The notes beneath the pieces were generated by a model, which searched no databases, was not told the DNA's origin, and saw only the letters and a list, made by a program, of their open reading frames with translations. A stretch of DNA of 64,000 bases. Origin: Bimastos eiseni. Taxonomy: Eukaryota; Annelida; Clitellata; Crassiclitellata; Lumbricidae. The stretch spans positions 2,390,295-2,454,294 of the forward strand of contig OY365817.1 in assembly GCA_959347315.1 (NCBI GenBank). Direction: 5' to 3'. Made by a program: the position numbers and the translations under genes. Positions within the stretch are counted from its first letter, which is position 1. Each line of letters opens with the position of its first letter. Below, in pieces: positions 12,153 through 22,922 of this stretch.

Positions 12153-12192
12153 CAAAGATGATAGAGTCGTAGCCTACACTCTATCATCTTTG
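12153..12192. repeat. Near-perfect hairpin, 15+3 bp stem
   Basis: CAAAGATGATAGAGT pairs with ACTCTATCATCTTTG. The stem extends through GTA/TAC with one bulged C to a 3-nt loop. GCTGAAAA flanks both arms as a direct repeat. It could be a cruciform or a fold-back transposon relic; as a transcript it is short for a canonical pre-miRNA. Confidence 0.75.
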
Positions 12193-12919
12193 CTGAAAAG
12201 GTTGAGAAACCTTTAGATGCCAGATCCTGAGCATATATTTCTTTCTAGTGTGTGGAGCACTCAGATCACAAGTCGACTTCGATAAACTATCTTCATTAGC
12301 TAATTTTTAATCACCTGACAGAAGCTCCTCAGGTGTCATGGACTTACACTGGGTCCAATACTCAGAAGGTTTTCTCTCTATTTTGCTTGATCTCAGATGC
12401 TTCAAGCGATTTCTGAATGCCGGCAGATAGGAAAAACTGGACATTATATGCGTAATAATTTGCGTAAACGCATGTCGATATGAAATTTACCACGACGAAT
12501 CGTCGAATTGTCCTGTTACCATTTCAACTAGGATAGACCTCAACGATTAAATACCCAAATGAAGCCACTTAAAGCCACGATCAACAAGTCAGCAACAAAT
12601 TGAACAACAACAGCAACCCTTACAGGGCCTACTAAAGGTGTGTCAGAACTTACAATGTCATGAGAAAACTAGCCTTCTCCTATTCACAGGGAAGAGGAAA
12701 CGCCCACTAAAGACAATCTCCGATACAGCGACCAGATAATATACATGTATACCAGAGCAATAAAAGTAGATGTATTCATAGAGATATATTAGCAGCAGGC
12801 ATCTAATATAATTACCCCAGCAATAGAAGCATAGTTAAGAACAGAAGAATGAGGGTATATATATATATATATAGGCATATGTATCCAACAATACCCCAGG
12901 CTTTTTCCAGGTTAACCTA

Positions 12920-13083
12920 AGGGACACTTCTTCCTCCTCTTCTTCCTCTTCCTCCTCTTCTTCCTCCACCTCTCCTACCTCTTCTTCCTCTTCTATCCCT
13001 TCTTCCTACTCGTTTTCCCCTTCCACCTCCTACTCCTTCTCATCTCCTCCTCCTCCTCCTCCTCCTATTTCTTCTTCTTTATA
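12920..13083. repeat. Polypyrimidine (CTTCCTCTCC)n tract
   Basis: About 160 bp of almost pure pyrimidine on the plus strand, with CTTCTTCCTC and CTCCTCCTC units. It ends about 40 bp beyond the donor of the dynein exon at 13120-13349, inside the intron. Such mirror-like homopurine/homopyrimidine DNA can form triplexes. Confidence 0.8.
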
Positions 13084-13119
13084 TTCTTAGATTAGCTTAG
13101 ATTAATAGATGAAACTAAC

Positions 13120-13349
13120 GAATCTCTGATCGTCTTGATCCGATCCTTGGTCCTGCACAGCCTCGTCACCGATTGATCGACCTCGATCCCCGTCCTCAGC
13201 ATGCAGTCGGCTTCATGGAAGACCTCACGGATCTTGGGATCGTAGTTGACGAAGAGCCTCTTGCTCTTGGGATGTTGGACGAGAAGAGAGGCGTTCAGAC
13301 CGCTCAGAGTCACATCGATCGTCTGAGACCAGGCACGCATGTGGATCAA
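13120..13349 (-). CDS. DNAH5: Dynein heavy chain exon 16
   Basis: This 230-bp exon runs from TTGCTGCAG|TTG to TC|GTTAGT. It contains IHMRAWSQTIDVTLSGLNAS, LFVNYDPKIREVFHEADCM and LCRTKDRIKTIRD, matching [20 protein letters not shown] and LFVNFDPQI..LFRETECM of the vertebrate tail. The split Ser codon continues in the next exon. Confidence 0.96.
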
Positions 13350-13399
13350 CTGCAGCAACAATAATACCGAATTAAACGATCGTAATAAACAATGGCCTA

Positions 13400-13690
13400 A
13401 CTTCTAGAATGATTGCGAATGGTGGAGGAATAAAATCTGCGTGATCCAAAGCAGAGATCGTTAAAAGAGCGTGGTGCAGTGTTGGCCATAGATCGATCGG
13501 AGACCTGAGAAAGTAGTGGTTGAGGGTAGAGATAGACTAAGACGTGAGGGTGATCCGGTAGAACGGGTTGGCTGGATGGGGAAGAGTTCACGAAGATAAG
13601 TGGGCTGGGAATATTGTATAGTGTTGTAGGGGATGAGCGTAAAAGATGTTGACCGTAATTGCAGCCCTTTAATGTTTGCCAAACTTTCTC
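13400..13690 (-). mobile_element. LINE 3' fragment (same family as 41220-43943)
   Basis: The minus-strand peptides NTIQYSQPTYLRELFPIQPT and RSTGSPSRLSLSLPSTTTF repeat the C-terminal part of the LINE ORF at 41.4 kb (NSIQYSQPKYLRELFTIQPT). Only this end remains, and the frame shifts, so it is a dead 5'-truncated copy. Confidence 0.75.
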
Positions 13691-13959
13691 AGCTCAACGC
13701 AAAAGCCGCTTACATATGACTTGAAGTGTCACCCTACTAAAACTGACGACTAAGCGCTCGTGAATAAGCTGGTACCCTGCGTTTGGCTTCTGATTGGCGC
13801 TTTTGATGAATGGATTTGGATTTTAATGCGCATGCGGCTAACAATAATTGACGCTGAATTATTAGAGCGCTTAGTAACACCTTGCTTCTAGCAAAGGTCG
13901 CTAATTTAACGTCCAATCAACTCGATCGGATAGGCGGCCGTGTACATAGTAAACAACAA

Positions 13960-13960
<1 letters not shown>

Positions 13961-14037
<77 letters not shown>

Positions 14038-14229
14038 AACCAATATATATATTGGTTGTTTACTATGTAAACATATATATATACATATATATATATATAC
14101 ATATATATATACATATATATATATATATACATATACACATATATATACACATATATATATATATTTGCGTGCGTGTGTGCGTGTGCACGTGTGTGTGTGT
14201 GCGTACGTGTGTGTGTGTGTGTATGCGTA

Positions 14230-14299
<70 letters not shown>

Positions 14300-14300
14300 C
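13961..14300. repeat. Compound (AT)n / (ATATAC)n / (GT)n microsatellite
   Basis: An (AT)n run at 13962-14032 is followed by AACAACCAATATATATATTGGTTGTT, a palindromic junction at about 14034-14061. ATAC-type repeats follow to about 14163, and then GT-rich DNA ends in a long (GT)n run at 14229-14298. The open frames here are repeat artefacts. Confidence 0.95.
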
Positions 14301-14999
14301 CAATGTTTAACGACATCTTATAGCATTGGCAACGTTGGCTGTTGACGTCTTTAAAATTCTGACGTATCTCAGTTCATTTTTGTGTATAGACCTAATGTTT
14401 ATAGGCCCCTAATTGGTTTACATTCTTTTTTCTTGTTATTTATTTATTTATTTATTTATTTATATATAAGTTTGGAAATGGATGACGAGGCGACGTTAGC
14501 CGAGAACGATATTGTGTATTATACTGCGTAGCGCCACATTTTTGTCGGAGAATAGAATCTTCGGACTATCGAACCTTCGGACTATCGAGCGAATACCATT
14601 TGAGCATGCCGAAGAGGCAGAGAACTAGAAAATGAAGTACAAGAAACAGTAAAGATTAATTTAAGTTTTTTTTTAATTCCTTAGGGTTCCAGGCGACCTC
14701 TGGCAAATCGTAAGGCGACCCACACCACAGGTTGACAACCGCTGCTGTCTAACGATTGAGAGGATGCAACTAAGCTAAGATATAGCATCGGAAACATCGA
14801 TTAAAAGGTGTCTAACTGGACAGCGCAAATTTTGATGTTTAATGTTTAACTCTTGGTCTCGGCCCATCGGTCTTGGTCTCAGTCTTGGTCTCGAATGCGT
14901 CGGTCTTGGTCTTAAAGCAACGGTATTGGGATTGGTTTCCGTCTTAAATTAGCGTTCTTATATTATGGGCAGCTAGCCCAAGTTATCACGCATGTATAT
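14301..14999 (-). other. Intron sequence between microsatellite and hAT
   Basis: It begins with a copy of a dispersed repeat (TTTAACGACATCTTATAG...GTTGACGTCTTTA) also seen near 27434, 40647 and 43942. It contains (TTTA)n at about 14440-14463 and a (GTCTTGGTCTC)n-like array at 14850-14935. No gene seen. Confidence 0.6.
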
Positions 15000-17900
15000 C
15001 AGTGGCTTAGGCAGGATTCCCCAAGGGGGGGGTTAGTATAGGCACTTTTGGGATAGTCATTTTCCCCCTCTAGATCTACAATAAATTAGAGGGCTCAATG
15101 AGCCAGGATTTTTTTAAAATTTTAGTCTTTTTTGCAATGCAACAGTTTTTTTGTGATATTACAAACACAAATACTTTTTTTAAATCGGCTAAGGCGCATA
15201 TCTAGTGATTTTATAACAATGGAAAAAAATTACAAACATATGCTCAAGCCTTAAATTTCATATGATTATAAAATAGCCCTGCCTATGCAAATCAGTCTTT
15301 GTGGCACATTGATAATGCAGATTCCATTAAAATTACAAAAATCCAAATAATTTGGACCAACTTCATTAAAAACTTTCAACTTAAGTAGAACTTTCAGGTG
15401 AACAACAGTATTAAATTATTGTCAATTTATTTTGGTCTTTAAGACTTCAATGCACACCGTGTGCAATTGTTTAACAATAGCACCTTTAACTAAGGTGTGC
15501 AGCACACCAATGACCAGCAACAGTTTGTCTATAATGTATAGTCACTTTGTTACATTATAGCAAAGTCCAAACGCCTTTGCTGTTTCATAAATTCCTTCAT
15601 TATTTCATCGGTAGTTGGAGTATGTGCGCGATGGATATTCAAAAGGGCCAGTCCATTGAGTCGTGTTTCGCTGCTAGTGTTTCGTAGATACGTTTTCAAT
15701 CGTCGGAGAGTCGAAAATGACCGCTCACTGGTACATGTGGATACGGGTAGTGTAGATAGGATTTGCAGAAGCTTTCTTATGTTTGGTTGCAATGTTGCAT
15801 TACAGACAGCCAGGGCGTCTAAGGCATTTCTTGGAATATCATCTTGACTCACACGTGACAGACGACGATACCATAATTTCGTTTCTGCAATAGCTGAATC
15901 TACATCACAATCTAGATCTTCATGATAAAACTCCACAAGATGCTTAAGGTCCTCCAACTGTTCACGAGATGGTGAATTATTCGGATCTTTAGGAAGAAGA
16001 CACTGGAAGCCTTGAAGAACACTCTTGTGATCTAAGAATCTAGATTGAAGTTGACTTATGAACGAGTCCAAGAATGGAATGTAAATTGCAATTTTGTAAT
16101 ATTCCTCATCAGAGGTAGTTGAAATGTTGCATCGTTTAGTTTGTTTTGCAGCTTTTCTTGGTCGCTTTAATGCAAAATCATGTTTTTCTGCAACCTCAGA
16201 TACAGCAACATACAACTTTTTAAATTCATCATCTGCTTCTTCTCTCAAACGTTGCACTTCTGCCATGATGTCTTCTGCTGAGTGCATGGCTTCCACAAGA
16301 TCAAGGTCAATCTTTTGGAATTCTTTACAAAGTTGCTTGCTATAGTTAAACACTTGAGCTGTGCAATGCAGAGCAATGTTGAACTCTGCTTGCTTCATGG
16401 CGCATAGAAGCTGCGTGGCTTGTGATGACGTATCTCTATCATTCTGATATATCATCTAAGGCAGAGAAAACAGCATCTTGAAGTTCTAAAAATGCAGATA
16501 CAGAGTTGTGCCTTTCGACCCATCTCGTTGCACACATCTGCGTCAATTTTTTTATATTAGACTTCGGACATGCCTCTGATATGGCCGATGATAAACAAGT
16601 TGCCTTTTTGGTGTATTTAAGAAATTGTACACTTTTGCTATTGTGCCCATGCAATTTCGAACAGACTGGACTTCACATGCATTTGAAATTGCTAAGTTCA
16701 AGCTGTGGGCAGCACAATGGACATAAATTGCTGTTGGAATTCATGCCCTTATGTGTGTCTGAACTCCATTATACTGACCGCTCATTGCCGCTGCTCCATC
16801 GTATCCCTGCCCTCGCATTTTGCTCAAGTCTATTCCATATGAACTAAGTGCTTCGAGGATTTTGGTTGCTATGCCAATACCAGTTGCTTCAGTGAGAGGT
16901 TCAAACTGTAGAAATATTTCATTGACTATATTTGTTGAAATATCGACAAATCTAGCACAAAGGGATAACTGTTCCACTCCTGAAATATCAGCCGTTTCAT
17001 CTGCCAAGATGGTAAAACAAGCAGCTTCATTTATTTGTTTCACCAGCTTCGTCAAAATGATGCTGTTGCAATCTGTAATAATATTGTTTTGTATTGTCGG
17101 ACTGGTATATCGTGCATTTCCTGCACTCAAGAGAAGCAAGTTTCTTGTGTCATCATTGATACTACCGTAATGTCGTAAAATTGCTCTAAAATTTCCATCG
17201 TTCTCCAGTGGTTCTTCTAGTGTTATCGGTCTAGAATCGCGGTGACCTCGTAAAGCTAGCCCTTGTCGTCCACACAGCAACACCGTTTCAATAATTGGAA
17301 TTATTCTTTTCCTATTTTTCAAAGCTTGACGTTGGCTTTCTTTGTTCAACTGTATCTCGATGGGGTCCTGAATTCCAGACACAATTCCAGTCAGCATATC
17401 TGATTCTTCAATACAATTTAGGTGATACTTTTTGTTTGATGTGCATCGAAACATTCTTTTGCATCTTTCCATTTGTTAAATTTCTTTTTGCATAGTTGGC
17501 CTAACGGCTGTCGACCTATGCCAGCTCCATCTTGAGCAAAAAGAACACAGTATTTACAAAATGCACCCTGCTCCAAGTCAGAGAATGCCAACCATTTCCA
17601 CTGAGAAAACCAATGGTATTTAAAACGTAAATTTCTGTTGCCTGCCGCAAATTCATAAGTGCTGCTTGGCATCCAGATGTTGTTTAACATATCGATTTTT
17701 TTCTCGTTTGGTACCTTCACATTGACATAATTTCAGATGTCGTTGGGATGAGTCGTTCGAATGTTTGGTGAAGGTGACAGATCAACTTCATCACGATGGC
17801 TCTCGATTGTTGCAATTGTTTCCACAACCAATGAAAGTGGAGCCACTTCTACTGAACATTCAGTTGGTAACTCAGCTGCGGCATCAGGTGGTGTACGAAC

Positions 17901-18434
17901 ACGTTTGAAATCCAAATAATTCAAAAATACATTACTCTGGCGTTTCTTAGACATAATGTTCTATTATTATTTATTTTATTTTAATCTGTACTAGTCTAGA
18001 ACGTTTAATAAAAATCTTGATTTTTAGCAGCCCTGAAATACCCCCACTAAATCTAAACAATTTTCTCTAAACTTCGTCAAAGAATCAAATTACAAATTTT
18101 ATATTTTATTCAAAATGTTTGTTTGTTTTCGTTAAAAACAATAAAGACGCTATATATTAAAATAATGACGTCATTAGCTGAATCCATGAAAGTACGGAGA
18201 CAAGTATGGGACATCAGACAAAACAAAACAAAATAAAATTTTATAAAAGAAATACTTAAACTTAACTTAACTTAACTTAACCCAACTTGATTTATACTGG
18301 TTTAGAAGGCCTTTCGGGATTGCAAACAACCAGTTTAATGAACTTTTATACTTACTGAAGTAACAAATGTTTTTGTTTTTTTAATGGGGAGGGGGGTTTA
18401 TCCCCCCAAACCCCCCCCCTTGTCTACGCCACTG
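15000..18434 (-). mobile_element. Full-length hAT transposon with 8-bp duplication
   Basis: The 3435-bp element starts CAGTGGCTTAGGCAGG and ends TTGTCTACGCCACTG, an inverted terminal pair. Both ends are followed inward by a run of eight or more G (C). ATGTATAT flanks it exactly on both sides (14992-14999, 18435-18442). An 8-bp duplication and CAGTG termini define the hAT superfamily. One gene, transposase on the minus strand, fills the centre. The perfect duplication argues for a fairly recent insertion, yet the transposase is already broken. It sits in the dynein intron 18528-13350. Confidence 0.93.
15550..17954 (-). pseudogene. hAT transposase (TTF zinc finger, DUF4371, dimerisation)
   Basis: Read 5' to 3' on the minus strand: ATG at 17954; a TTF-type zinc-finger segment (FKYHWFSQWKWLAFSDLEQG, FCKYCVLF); a DUF4371-like catalytic region with FTILADETADISGVEQLSLC, GQGYDGAAAMSG and CAAHSLNLAISN; TRWVERHNSV; and a C-terminal hAT dimerisation domain (LSTLPVSTCTSERSFSTLRR). 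Breaks: an in-frame TGA at about 17733, a frameshift in an A-run near 17455, a TGA near 16741, and frameshifts near 16615 and 16450. It therefore cannot make a full transposase. The architecture is like ZMYM1-type/'TTF-type zinc finger' hAT proteins. Confidence 0.9.
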
Positions 18435-18528
18435 ATGTATATAGACAAATGATCGAATTTCAGAATGACACAATCAGGTGGTGGGCAGCAACATTAAGAA
18501 CAGACTGTTATTCAAAATATAGGCCTAC

Positions 18529-18594
18529 CTCATATTCAACAAGTACTGCAGCCAATTTATTGAAGGCGCGTATGGCTTTTCTTCCATCCGCAGT
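18529..18594 (-). CDS. DNAH5: Dynein heavy chain exon 15
   Basis: There are 22 codons between TTTTTCAG|ACT and GAG|GTAGGC, phase 0. The peptide TADGRKAIRAFNKLAAVLVE aligns gap-free to [20 protein letters not shown]. The exon lies about 95 bp from the right end of the hAT insertion, which sits in the adjacent intron. Confidence 0.92.
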
Positions 18595-19364
18595 CTGAAA
18601 AATTGAACTTCTTTTTTTGAGAGAGAAAGTCGACAGGAAGTGTGATAGGAAACGATTAGACCAAGGAAGACATGCTAGAGCAGATAAGGCAAGGTAATTG
18701 TGTAATATAAAGGTAATCGACTCTAAGGCGGGTCTATTGTGGAATGAATGAACCAGTAAATCAATCAGTCAATCAATCAATCTATCAGTCACTCAATCTA
18801 ACAGTCAATCAATCAATAGGTCAATCAATCAACCAAACAAAGTATCAAGTTATGAATCAAAATCTTTTGGCAAATCAGAAAATCAGTTAAGAAATTAATC
18901 AATCAATCAATTCGATTGATTAATAGATTGATCAATGAGTCAATCAATAATAAATCAATTAATCGTTTTATACTTAAGAATTTGAATTAATAAACAAACA
19001 TTAACATTACTACATACTACATAAATTTACTAAATAAAGAATTAGTTAATTAACCATTTTATTAGTTTAATCAAAATGCGCTACATCAATAACTTTTCCA
19101 ACATCATTCCATCCTCATCCTTCTCCGCCTGTTCAGAAGATTTCGCACATTCAATATATTCCATATCTTTCAAGTAACCCGTGGAACCAAACGTTCATTC
19201 CTCGTCCCAGAGCCATGCACCCCACACGCTGTTACGTCGGACACTGAGCGACAGAGATCAGGTAGGTAACATAGAGCTGGGAGTGTAGTGAGAGGCTAAA
19301 GCGGCACTTCCGAAAGAAATCCACTAGGCCATAGGTAGCCACTGAAGCACATCATTCGAAATAC
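18595..19364 (-). other. Dynein intron with (TCAA)n
   Basis: CAATCAATCAAT-type tetranucleotide repeats occupy about 18745-18960, with interspersed GATTGATT in the opposite sense. The rest is unremarkable and no gene is seen. Confidence 0.7.
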
Positions 19365-19628
19365 CTTGAGTATTTCTGGTTTCATACGGAAGGCGTTCAT
19401 TGGTGCCTCGATCCTCGAATACAGCTGTCTCGCCCAGGAGATTCTTCCCGCGATGGGTGACGTATTCCGCGGGAGTTCGGGATCGTATTTGTCCCGCTCG
19501 TAAACCGCACCGACGTAGTCGATGTCTTTGAGGAAAGTGTTCAATGCGCGGTGGTACTTGTCTGTAAGATCAAGGTCGAGGCCCAAAAAGTTCTCAAACT
19601 TCAAGAGAAGATCAATGGTTTGAGTGAC
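19365..19628 (-). CDS. DNAH5: Dynein heavy chain exon 14
   Basis: There are 88 codons from TGTTACAG|GTC to AAG|GTATTT, phase 0. Recognisable parts are LLLKFENFLGLDLDLTDKYH, VYERDKYDPELPRN and IAGRISWARQLYSRI. The PPIAGKILWARQLFHRI motif is shared by all axonemal heavy chains. Confidence 0.97.
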
Positions 19629-19916
19629 CTGTAACAAAGAGTGATCAAGGTTGTTTTATTGTAATTATTACGATTACTGTTGGTGTCAAACCTTTATATA
19701 AGCAAATGGTTAGTGATGGCACTTTCTTTCCTAATGCATTAAGATAATTGTGATTCAGAAGTGCTTGGATTAGATTAGATTAGCTTTTGAAATCATTATT
19801 TTAGATAAAATTTGATTTAGAAAAACGACTAAAGCTCCAGTCAAATGGAAGTGTTCGCACGGTTAACGATGACAGTGATAACTTGATTATGTACAGTTTC
19901 AATAAGGGAAAATGCA

Positions 19917-20040
19917 TACCGTGGGCAGAGAAAGAGAGAGACAGAGAGAGAGATAGACAGACAGAAAGACAGAGAGAGAGACGACAGAGGACAAGGACAG
20001 AGACAGACAGAAACAGACAGAGAGAGACTGACTGACCGAC
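19917..20040. repeat. GA/GACA microsatellite next to exon 13 donor
   Basis: AGAGAGAGACAGACAG-type repeats on the plus strand (CT/CTGT on the dynein sense strand) begin within a few bases of the donor of exon 20037-20132. The intron therefore starts with a long pyrimidine repeat containing tandem GTCAGT-like donors. Confidence 0.85.
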
Positions 20041-20132
20041 AGGTTTTTGCGAAAGCGAGAATTGATGAAATCCTCTCTCAACTTCTGCAGCGCATCATAC
20101 TGTCGGCAGAATTCTGCGTAGTCGACATCAAA
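20037..20132 (-). CDS. DNAH5: Dynein heavy chain exon 13
   Basis: There are 32 codons from CTGCTTCAG|TTT to TCG|GTCAGT, phase 0. The peptide FDVDYAEFCRQYDALQKLR is the DYxEFC motif of the family, followed by EDFINSRF. The donor sits at the edge of a CT/CTGT microsatellite (19917-20040), with GTCAGT immediately repeated as GTCAGTCAGT. Confidence 0.93.
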
Positions 20133-20853
20133 CTGAAGCAGAAAACACCAACCAAACATTTTAGATACCATGGCAGACGAACTAATGCAGGATTCGGTAT
20201 GTGGTGTGGGATATAAGTTTTGATTCAATTAGAAGGTGCAAATATACATTTGATCGTCCTGTCTGGTTTCATTCTCCTTCCTGTCTGTCTTCAACCGTTC
20301 TCAAATTCTCAATCCATTTCTCGCCCATTTCAATAATTAATTCTTTGCAACCAGAATATTCATTTATGTTAACTTGTCGTTTGCCATTGTCTCATGTTTT
20401 TTGGTTACCAAATAAAATAAAATTGAATTGAATTAACCAGTCAAATGATAATCCAGGCCACGATTCAGCCTCGCCAATACAAACCATTTTAGGCGCAGAA
20501 CGACAGCGTTGATCCACAACTCTTTAGCAATTTCCACTCTTCCACGGCACATGTCCGAAATGGGTTAAGCTCCTCCCTGCTTGATTAATCCAAGCGGAAT
20601 ACACAACTTCAAGCAAATCTTACTCCACGGAGCTCCTACCAAAGCTAGTTCAGTAGCACAAGTCTTAATTCAAAGTACAAAGCGAAATGACAAACAAGTG
20701 GGAATTGGAGACTGGGAATGGAAGTGTGTCTTCCACTCCAATTAATTAATATGGTACGACATGACGCAGCCCGTTGAATAAGCATGTGCCCTGGGTGTAG
20801 CTGAGAGGTTCGTCTTTAGAGGTTTGGGGCCTATGATTACGACTGGCGATTAC
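20133..20853 (-). other. Dynein intron, no gene seen
   Basis: A 721-bp intron with no recognisable gene, RNA or transposon boundary. An AATAAAATAAAATTGAATTG stretch lies at about 20410-20430. Confidence 0.5.
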
Positions 20854-21055
20854 CTCGGACCTCCGAAAGTCTAGAACATCGTAGGTTTTCTTCTTGATGG
20901 TCTCCACCATGACCCTGTAGCTCTCCGTCATTTCCTCGATGCCTTCAATCTTCACATCCATTAGTCCCGCGTACGTCTCAAAGGTCGTAACCATCAGAAT
21001 TATCTTCTCCAGACGCTTCGTAAATGTGTCGAATTTGCCAAATATGTAGTTTTCA
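20854..21055 (-). CDS. DNAH5: Dynein heavy chain exon 12
   Basis: This 202-bp exon reads ENYIFGKFDTFTKRLEKII, then TTFETYAGLMDVKIEGIEEM and ETIKKKTYDVLDFRRSE. It matches the YIFGKFETFHRRLAKI...IEGLEDM...IKKKEYNFLD region. Acceptor is GGACAG|T and donor GAG|GTAATC. Confidence 0.96.
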
Positions 21056-21260
21056 CTGTCCGACAACAAATGCATGAAGCAGACAAAACAAATAAATAAA
21101 TTATTATATATTCATGCCTCACCAACGTATAACAAATCGAGAGAGAAGCTGAGTTGTCAATTATTAGCCTTCTAAAGCCGACTTGGATAATTTCATGGAA
21201 AATAAAAAGGCCTAATAGACGATAATCCAGTATCAAATAATGCCTAAAGGATATCATACT

Positions 21261-21323
21261 TTTAACGACCAGCGCTATTGCTTACGCCTTACACTTTAGT
21301 AGGCCTACACGCTGGTCGTTAAA
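21261..21323. repeat. Inverted repeat, 14-bp perfect stem, 35-nt loop
   Basis: TTTAACGACCAGCG at 21261-21274 pairs with CGCTGGTCGTTAAA at 21310-21323. It lies in the intron 21056-21729 and may be a small fold-back element. The rest of that intron is AT-rich with no gene seen. Confidence 0.75.
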
Positions 21324-21729
21324 GGGTTGAAGCTTATTTATTATTTCAATATTGTGATTACCAGTAGTTGTGCATAATAACTAGTAGAGTAGAATAGAAG
21401 AGAGTTTGTTGATTATTGACACCTTTAACCAATATTACACCTTCTTTTGTCAATAGCAGTAGTTGTTGTAAAAATAATTATTTTTTATAATATTATCACT
21501 CCCACAACCACCAATATTATTACAGCAACGACCATGCTTACTATCACTACGTTGACTGCCCTATAATTGATGAAATCCATGTTTTCTCAAACATATATAT
21601 AACATCACATATAACATACAAAATCACACAGAATAGACCTAGTACTCTTAAGTCCTTCTCTTTGAACGGCATCAAACAAATGCTCAATTCCAATATAATA
21701 ATTACGAGTTAAAATAACGATGGTCTGAC

Positions 21730-22031
21730 CTGAGTTCGAACTGTCTTTCATCGGGTGACGTCTGTAGCCGAGCCTTCGTCTGATGAAATTGCGTTTGGTA
21801 TTCGCGATTCAGTCGAACGGAGTATTCCAGGCGACGCAGAAGGTCTTCCGCGGAGAGGTCCCAGACGCGAGTCACTCCCTGGTAGATGTACGCTCGACAG
21901 GTCGTGATCATCTGGTTGGTGACCTTGACGAAGAGCGAGGTCAGTCGCTCGGAGGTGTTGTAGTAGGAAGAGATGGTGTAGATGATGCGAATCGAGTTCA
22001 TCAGGTGAGACACAATGTCGATCATCGATTC
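21730..22031 (-). CDS. DNAH5: Dynein heavy chain exon 11
   Basis: This 302-bp exon begins ESMIDIVSHLMNSIRIIYTI after CTTCAG and contains SSYYNTSERLTSLFVKVTNQ and MITTCRAYI. It ends QFEL plus AG before GTCAGA, with the split Ser codon completed by the next exon. The YYNTSE..TSLFVKVTNQ block is diagnostic of axonemal heavy chain tails. Confidence 0.97.
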
Positions 22032-22144
22032 CTGAAGTTTAGACAATTGATACGCCAAATAATCATAAATTATATCAATTCAGTGAAGTTTTATTCTTTT
22101 AATTTACCTTAATATTTTAAAGGAAATCTACCATGCCATACGTA

Positions 22145-22301
22145 CAGGGCCGTACCGAGGGTGCAGCGGGGCCGTGGCCCAGGGCACAAATATGGAAAGG
22201 ATGGAATAACTTATTATTACATAAAATGCATTATTTTCAAAATGTGGGGGCGCCAGATTGATGCTAGGCACAGGGCGCAACTATAGCTCGGTACGGCCCT
22301 G
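22145..22301. mobile_element. Short hAT-like MITE (157 bp)
   Basis: CAGGGCCGTACCGAGG and CTCGGTACGGCCCTG form the terminal inverted repeat. The flanks CATACGTA (22137-22144) and CCTACGTA (22302-22309) match at 7 of 8 positions, consistent with an 8-bp target duplication. The terminus resembles that of the 11117-12040 MITE (CAGGGCCGTA), so the two may share a transposase source. Confidence 0.8.
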
Positions 22302-22319
22302 CCTACGTAGTAGTGGTTT

Positions 22320-22392
22320 CAGCTTAATGACACTGTGTGATAACAAAGATCATTAGTGTCGCCCTGCTCCTTTATCCAGGCTTTGGACTAGC
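22320..22392 (+). repeat. Dispersed SINE-like copy
   Basis: Core GATAACAAAGATCATTAG, then TGTCGCCCTGCTCCTTTATC, CAGG and a GGACTAGCAAC tail. Other copies in the window: 3306-3385, 7098-7172, 32756-32832, 40906-40977, 41040-41110, 44205-44268, 44338-44405 and 46905-46966, plus reversed ones near 4400-4475 and 26600-26650. No A/B box is obvious in the core, so its class is open. Confidence 0.75.
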
Positions 22393-22823
22393 AACAGTTA
22401 TATTTTCCCTGCTTCATTGGATTGAACACGTCATATGTTAATTGCCAGATCTTGATGGCATACAGTAACTTGGGGCCATCCAACGAGCATGGTGCGTTAT
22501 GATGACGGCGCTATAGAAGTGATTAGATCAGATCAGATTAGATTTGCTTACATATACAGACTAACAGTCCATTGGGTCTTGTATAACATCCTTACTATTA
22601 AGCCACAGCGGGTAAAGTCATGCGCTTATGGGATAGCACGATCATGACAACACGTACTGTGTTGGACTGAGTGGATTTGGATTGGACTGCTGGACTGGAT
22701 CTAACTACAATGAAAAACATTGTAATGTGAACTTTTGTGTGATGAGCAACGATGCGGATGAATTGACCCAACGTAAGATTGGACGATGAGATTGCAGATG
22801 TCAGACGATCTCCTGTCACTCAC

Positions 22824-22922
22824 CGGATCGCACTGGGTCAGCGTACAGAAGAACTTGTCGAGTGTGTACAGATACTTCACGTTATCCTTCGCTTCGTTGG
22901 CGGCATCGGTGATTCGTGCATC
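22824..22922 (-). CDS. DNAH5: Dynein heavy chain exon 10
   Basis: There are 33 codons between AAATACAG|GAT and CCG|GTGAGT, phase 0. The peptide [20 protein letters not shown], then [13 protein letters not shown], is a near match to [21 protein letters not shown] in DNAH5, one of the most conserved tail segments. Confidence 0.96.

Noticed and set aside
13906..14345. Open frames over 13.9-14.3 kb
   Set aside because: Translation of (AT)n and (GT)n repeats.
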